From Geomonas ferrireducens (lineage in GTDB: Bacteria; Desulfobacterota; Desulfuromonadia; Geobacterales; Geobacteraceae): a stretch of 64,000 nt of DNA. The DNA is taken from the NCBI RefSeq assembly GCF_004917065.1, contig NZ_SSYA01000001.1, positions 824,550-888,549 on the forward strand. Reading direction: 5' to 3'. Below the pieces are notes generated by a model that was not told the origin of the DNA, ran no database searches, and saw only the letters and a program-made list of their open reading frames with translations. Positions 62,153 through 64,000 of the stretch are shown here, in pieces; within the stretch, counting starts at the first letter, position 1, and each line of letters opens with the position of its first letter. The position numbers were made by a program, and so were the translations under genes.

Positions 62153-62635
62153 ATGAAGGCGCTTCTGGCATTATTGCTGCTCACGTTCTCGGCCACCACC
62201 GCGTCGGCCGACATTTACACCTGGAAAGACAACAAGGGGACCAGGTTTTACACCAACAGCCTGCACGAGATCCCTGCGAAGTACCTGAAAAAGGCACGGG
62301 TTCTGGACGTGGCCACGGGCAAGCTCGGTGGGCTCGCCACCGCACAGCCCCCCGCACCGGCGCAACCGGTGGCGTCCGCCACGGCAAGGGCGCCGCTGGC
62401 GCTGCCGGCTCCGGCGGCCGCCCAGCCTGCCGCACCGCCTACCGCAGCGCCGTCACCAGAACCTGCCGCAGCCGCTGCCGGGCAACCGGCGACGCCCCCA
62501 CCCGGGCCGGCCGCTGTAGCTCAGCCTCAGCCGGCACCGCAGCCGCAGGTAACCACGCCATCCTCTCGCCGCCCCACCAGCTTCGCTGAACGCCGGGCGG
62601 CCCGCAGGGCGCGTATCAACGCCGCGGACGAGTGA
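62153..62635 (+). CDS. DUF4124-like secreted protein with Pro/Ala-rich tail
   Basis: 160 residues. A signal peptide (1-19) is followed by DIYTWKDNKGTRFYTNSLHEIP, the short DUF4124 pattern of a Trp, Asp and Tyr/Phe motif, then a long Pro/Ala/Gln repeat (about 65-145) and a basic end (SFAERRAARRARINAADE). DUF4124 is a small periplasmic domain whose role is unknown. GGAGGG is close to the ATG. It is followed by a second secreted protein 20 bases later, likely co-transcribed. Confidence 0.78.
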   Translation: MKALLALLLLTFSATTASADIYTWKDNKGTRFYTNSLHEIPAKYLKKARVLDVATGKLGGLATAQPPAPAQPVASATARAPLALPAPAAAQPAAPPTAAPSPEPAAAAAGQPATPPPGPAAVAQPQPAPQPQVTTPSSRRPTSFAERRAARRARINAADE

Positions 62636-62654
62636 CACGCCCCGGAGGAAACTC

Positions 62655-62981
62655 ATGAAGAGACTCATGGCACCGGCAATCCTGCTTCTTTTGCTGACCG
62701 GCACCGCCGGCGGCGAGGAACTCTTTTGCCGCGGCAACATCATCAGCACCCAAGGGGAGGGAATCGTGGCACGCAAGCACCGCTTCGAGGTGGCAGACGT
62801 CACCGGAAGCGACGTGAACGCGGTCCTCGCCCAATGCAAGATCATCGCGCGCGAACGCCAGGCAAGGGCGGCGCGCAAAAATCCCGGCGGCAACTTCAGG
62901 GCGGTCTCGGAGGTGGAGCTGCACTGCACCAGGGGGACGGAAAGCTTCGAGGTGCGCCGCTCGCTACAGACCTTGCCTTAG
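62655..62981 (+). CDS. Small secreted protein of unknown function
   Basis: 108 residues. A signal peptide (about 1-20) with Cys25 in LFCRGN and a second Cys (QCKII) and third in ELHCTRG, so three cysteines in a small exported domain; the rest is basic (ARERQARAARK). I do not recognise it. GGAGG precedes the ATG. A strong terminator follows, so it ends this two-gene unit. Confidence 0.65.
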   Translation: MKRLMAPAILLLLLTGTAGGEELFCRGNIISTQGEGIVARKHRFEVADVTGSDVNAVLAQCKIIARERQARAARKNPGGNFRAVSEVELHCTRGTESFEVRRSLQTLP

Positions 62982-63017
62982 CACTTCATCCGAATAGTTC
63001 GCTGACTGCGGTCAAAA

Positions 63018-63045
63018 GGGGAGCCCCATCGGGCTCCTTTTTTTT
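63018..63045 (+). terminator. Rho-independent terminator
   Basis: GGGAGCCC, CATC loop, GGGCTCC, then eight T residues. It ends the DUF4124 transcription unit 37 bases past the last stop. Confidence 0.93.
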
Positions 63046-63191
63046 AAACCTGTGTTACTATTTACTCTTAATTTGAAATTCCACCCGCGGTTGCCGATAA
63101 GTCCTACATGCCGCTTCGCCGCAAAGGCAAGCGGAACGGACGCTTACCCCGCATGCGCTGAAAATCCATAGCCGCACCAGAGGAGATCGTG

Positions 63192-64000
63192 ATGAACATT
63201 CATGAGTATCAGGCCAAGGAGATACTGAATGCGTACGGCATCCCTATCCCGCGTGGCCGCGTGGCGCTCACCGCCGACCAGGTGGAACGAGCCGCGAAAG
63301 AGATGGGAGGGCGCTGCGTCGTCAAGGCCCAGATCTACGCCGGCGGACGTGGCAAGGCTGGCGGCGTCAAGCTGATCCATCATCCCGAGCAGGCGCAGGA
63401 ATACGCGAAGGAGCTTTTCGGCAAGACCCTCGTGACCCCGCAGACCGGTCCGGAGGGGCTCAAGGTGCGCCGCATCCTCGTGGAGGAGGCGGTGGACATC
63501 GCGCGCGAGTTCTACCTCTCCATAACGCTCGACCGCAGCAGTTCCCGCTACGTCCTGATCGCCTCCGCCGAAGGGGGGATGGAGATCGAGGAGGTCGCCA
63601 GCAAGACCCCGGAGAAGATCCATACCCTCACCATCGATCCCTTCACCGGTCTCAGGTCCTACCAGGCGCGGTGGATCGCCCTGCAACTTGGGCTCTCCGG
63701 CAGCGTCTGCGAGGACTGCGTGAACCTGATCCTCAACCTCTACCGCGTCTGCCTTGAGAAGGACTGCGCGCTCGTGGAGATCAACCCGCTGGTCGTGACT
63801 CGGGCCGGATGGCTCATGGCGATGGACGCCAAGATCACCTTCGACGACAACGCCATCTTCAGGCACCGCGAATACCCCGACATGATGGACTACTCGCAGC
63901 TCGACCCGCTCGAGATCAACGCGGGCAAATACGACCTCGCCTACATAAAGCTCTCCGGATCCATCGGCTGCTTGGTGAACGGCGCCGGGCTCGCCATGGC
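63192..64000 (+). CDS. sucC: Succinyl-CoA synthetase, beta subunit (ADP-forming), 5' part
   Basis: The gene runs off the right edge; 269 codons are present of about 390. The start MNIHEYQAKEILNAYGIPIPRG is the family N-terminus. Later landmarks are VVKAQIYAGGRGKAGGVK (ATP-grasp), SASAEGGMEIEEVA and EINPLVVT. The ATG at 63192 has GAGGAG six bases upstream; a GTG three bases before it is possible. With sucD (expected downstream) it converts succinyl-CoA to succinate with formation of ATP. A 5' truncation is ruled out: the gene is intact up to the window edge. Confidence 0.93.
   Translation, partial: MNIHEYQAKEILNAYGIPIPRGRVALTADQVERAAKEMGGRCVVKAQIYAGGRGKAGGVKLIHHPEQAQEYAKELFGKTLVTPQTGPEGLKVRRILVEEAVDIAREFYLSITLDRSSSRYVLIASAEGGMEIEEVASKTPEKIHTLTIDPFTGLRSYQARWIALQLGLSGSVCEDCVNLILNLYRVCLEKDCALVEINPLVVTRAGWLMAMDAKITFDDNAIFRHREYPDMMDYSQLDPLEINAGKYDLAYIKLSGSIGCLVNGAGLAM

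Overview
The window reads as chromosome from a member of the Geobacteraceae (Geobacter, Geomonas or Citrifermentans type). The evidence is a high-GC sequence, a 12-heme periplasmic/outer-surface cytochrome, haem-binding (CXXCH) sensor proteins, a two-gene transketolase, a short MetH lacking the reactivation domain, a 1148-residue pyruvate carboxylase, and a very high density of two-component proteins. The genus is inferred from these families; no database search was possible.

Layout. 1-14.6 kb is mixed: a divergent flavodoxin-type reductase/HxlR regulator pair, a low-complexity secreted protein, a 12-heme cytochrome with a sigma-54-like promoter, a beta-propeller protein, a haem sensor, a broken PilB/GspE remnant, Pal, a large TPR protein, a ClC channel, an SDR enzyme followed by an unusual 21-22-nt tandem array, and a two-receiver protein. 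14.9-27.7 kb holds a DUF362 ferredoxin protein and, converging on it, a long co-directional run on the minus strand: murI, a GerMN protein, metH, a small conserved protein, split transketolase, a pseudopilin-like protein, a haem-CXXCH histidine kinase, its NtrC-type regulator and an outer-membrane barrel. 28-32.4 kb has a DUF554 membrane protein divergent from pyruvate carboxylase, which has a near-perfect PdhR-type operator upstream.

32.9-49.4 kb is the most unusual part. After a hybrid kinase and a small sirohaem reductase comes an all-plus-strand block of eight signalling genes: receiver-kinase, multi-PAS kinase, receiver-PAS, receiver-HD-GYP, MglA-like GTPase, kinase, receiver fused to a GspE/PilB ATPase with a zinc-ribbon tail, and a stand-alone receiver. 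Several pairs overlap by 4-8 bases (42046, 44491, 45147), which points to an operon. The receivers belong to one KPW-type subfamily and the kinases share one H-box type. I infer a dedicated c-di-GMP/GTPase/motor-ATPase control system, perhaps for pili or polarity; this is the best candidate for an undescribed system.

49.4-64 kb: a diguanylate cyclase, a cytochrome c-CopD-cytochrome b5 fusion, PepN, a PAS-GGDEF-EAL-receiver protein preceded by a large hairpin, a minus-strand msrA-polX-EVE-corA cluster with msrB upstream, two small secreted proteins, and the 5' part of sucC running off the end.

Dispersed repeats recur between genes: C-rich units, a 34-nt tandem repeat near murI, and elements bounded by inverted heptamer arrays (CGTTCAA/CGTTGAA). 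No tRNA, rRNA, CRISPR array or intact insertion sequence was seen.
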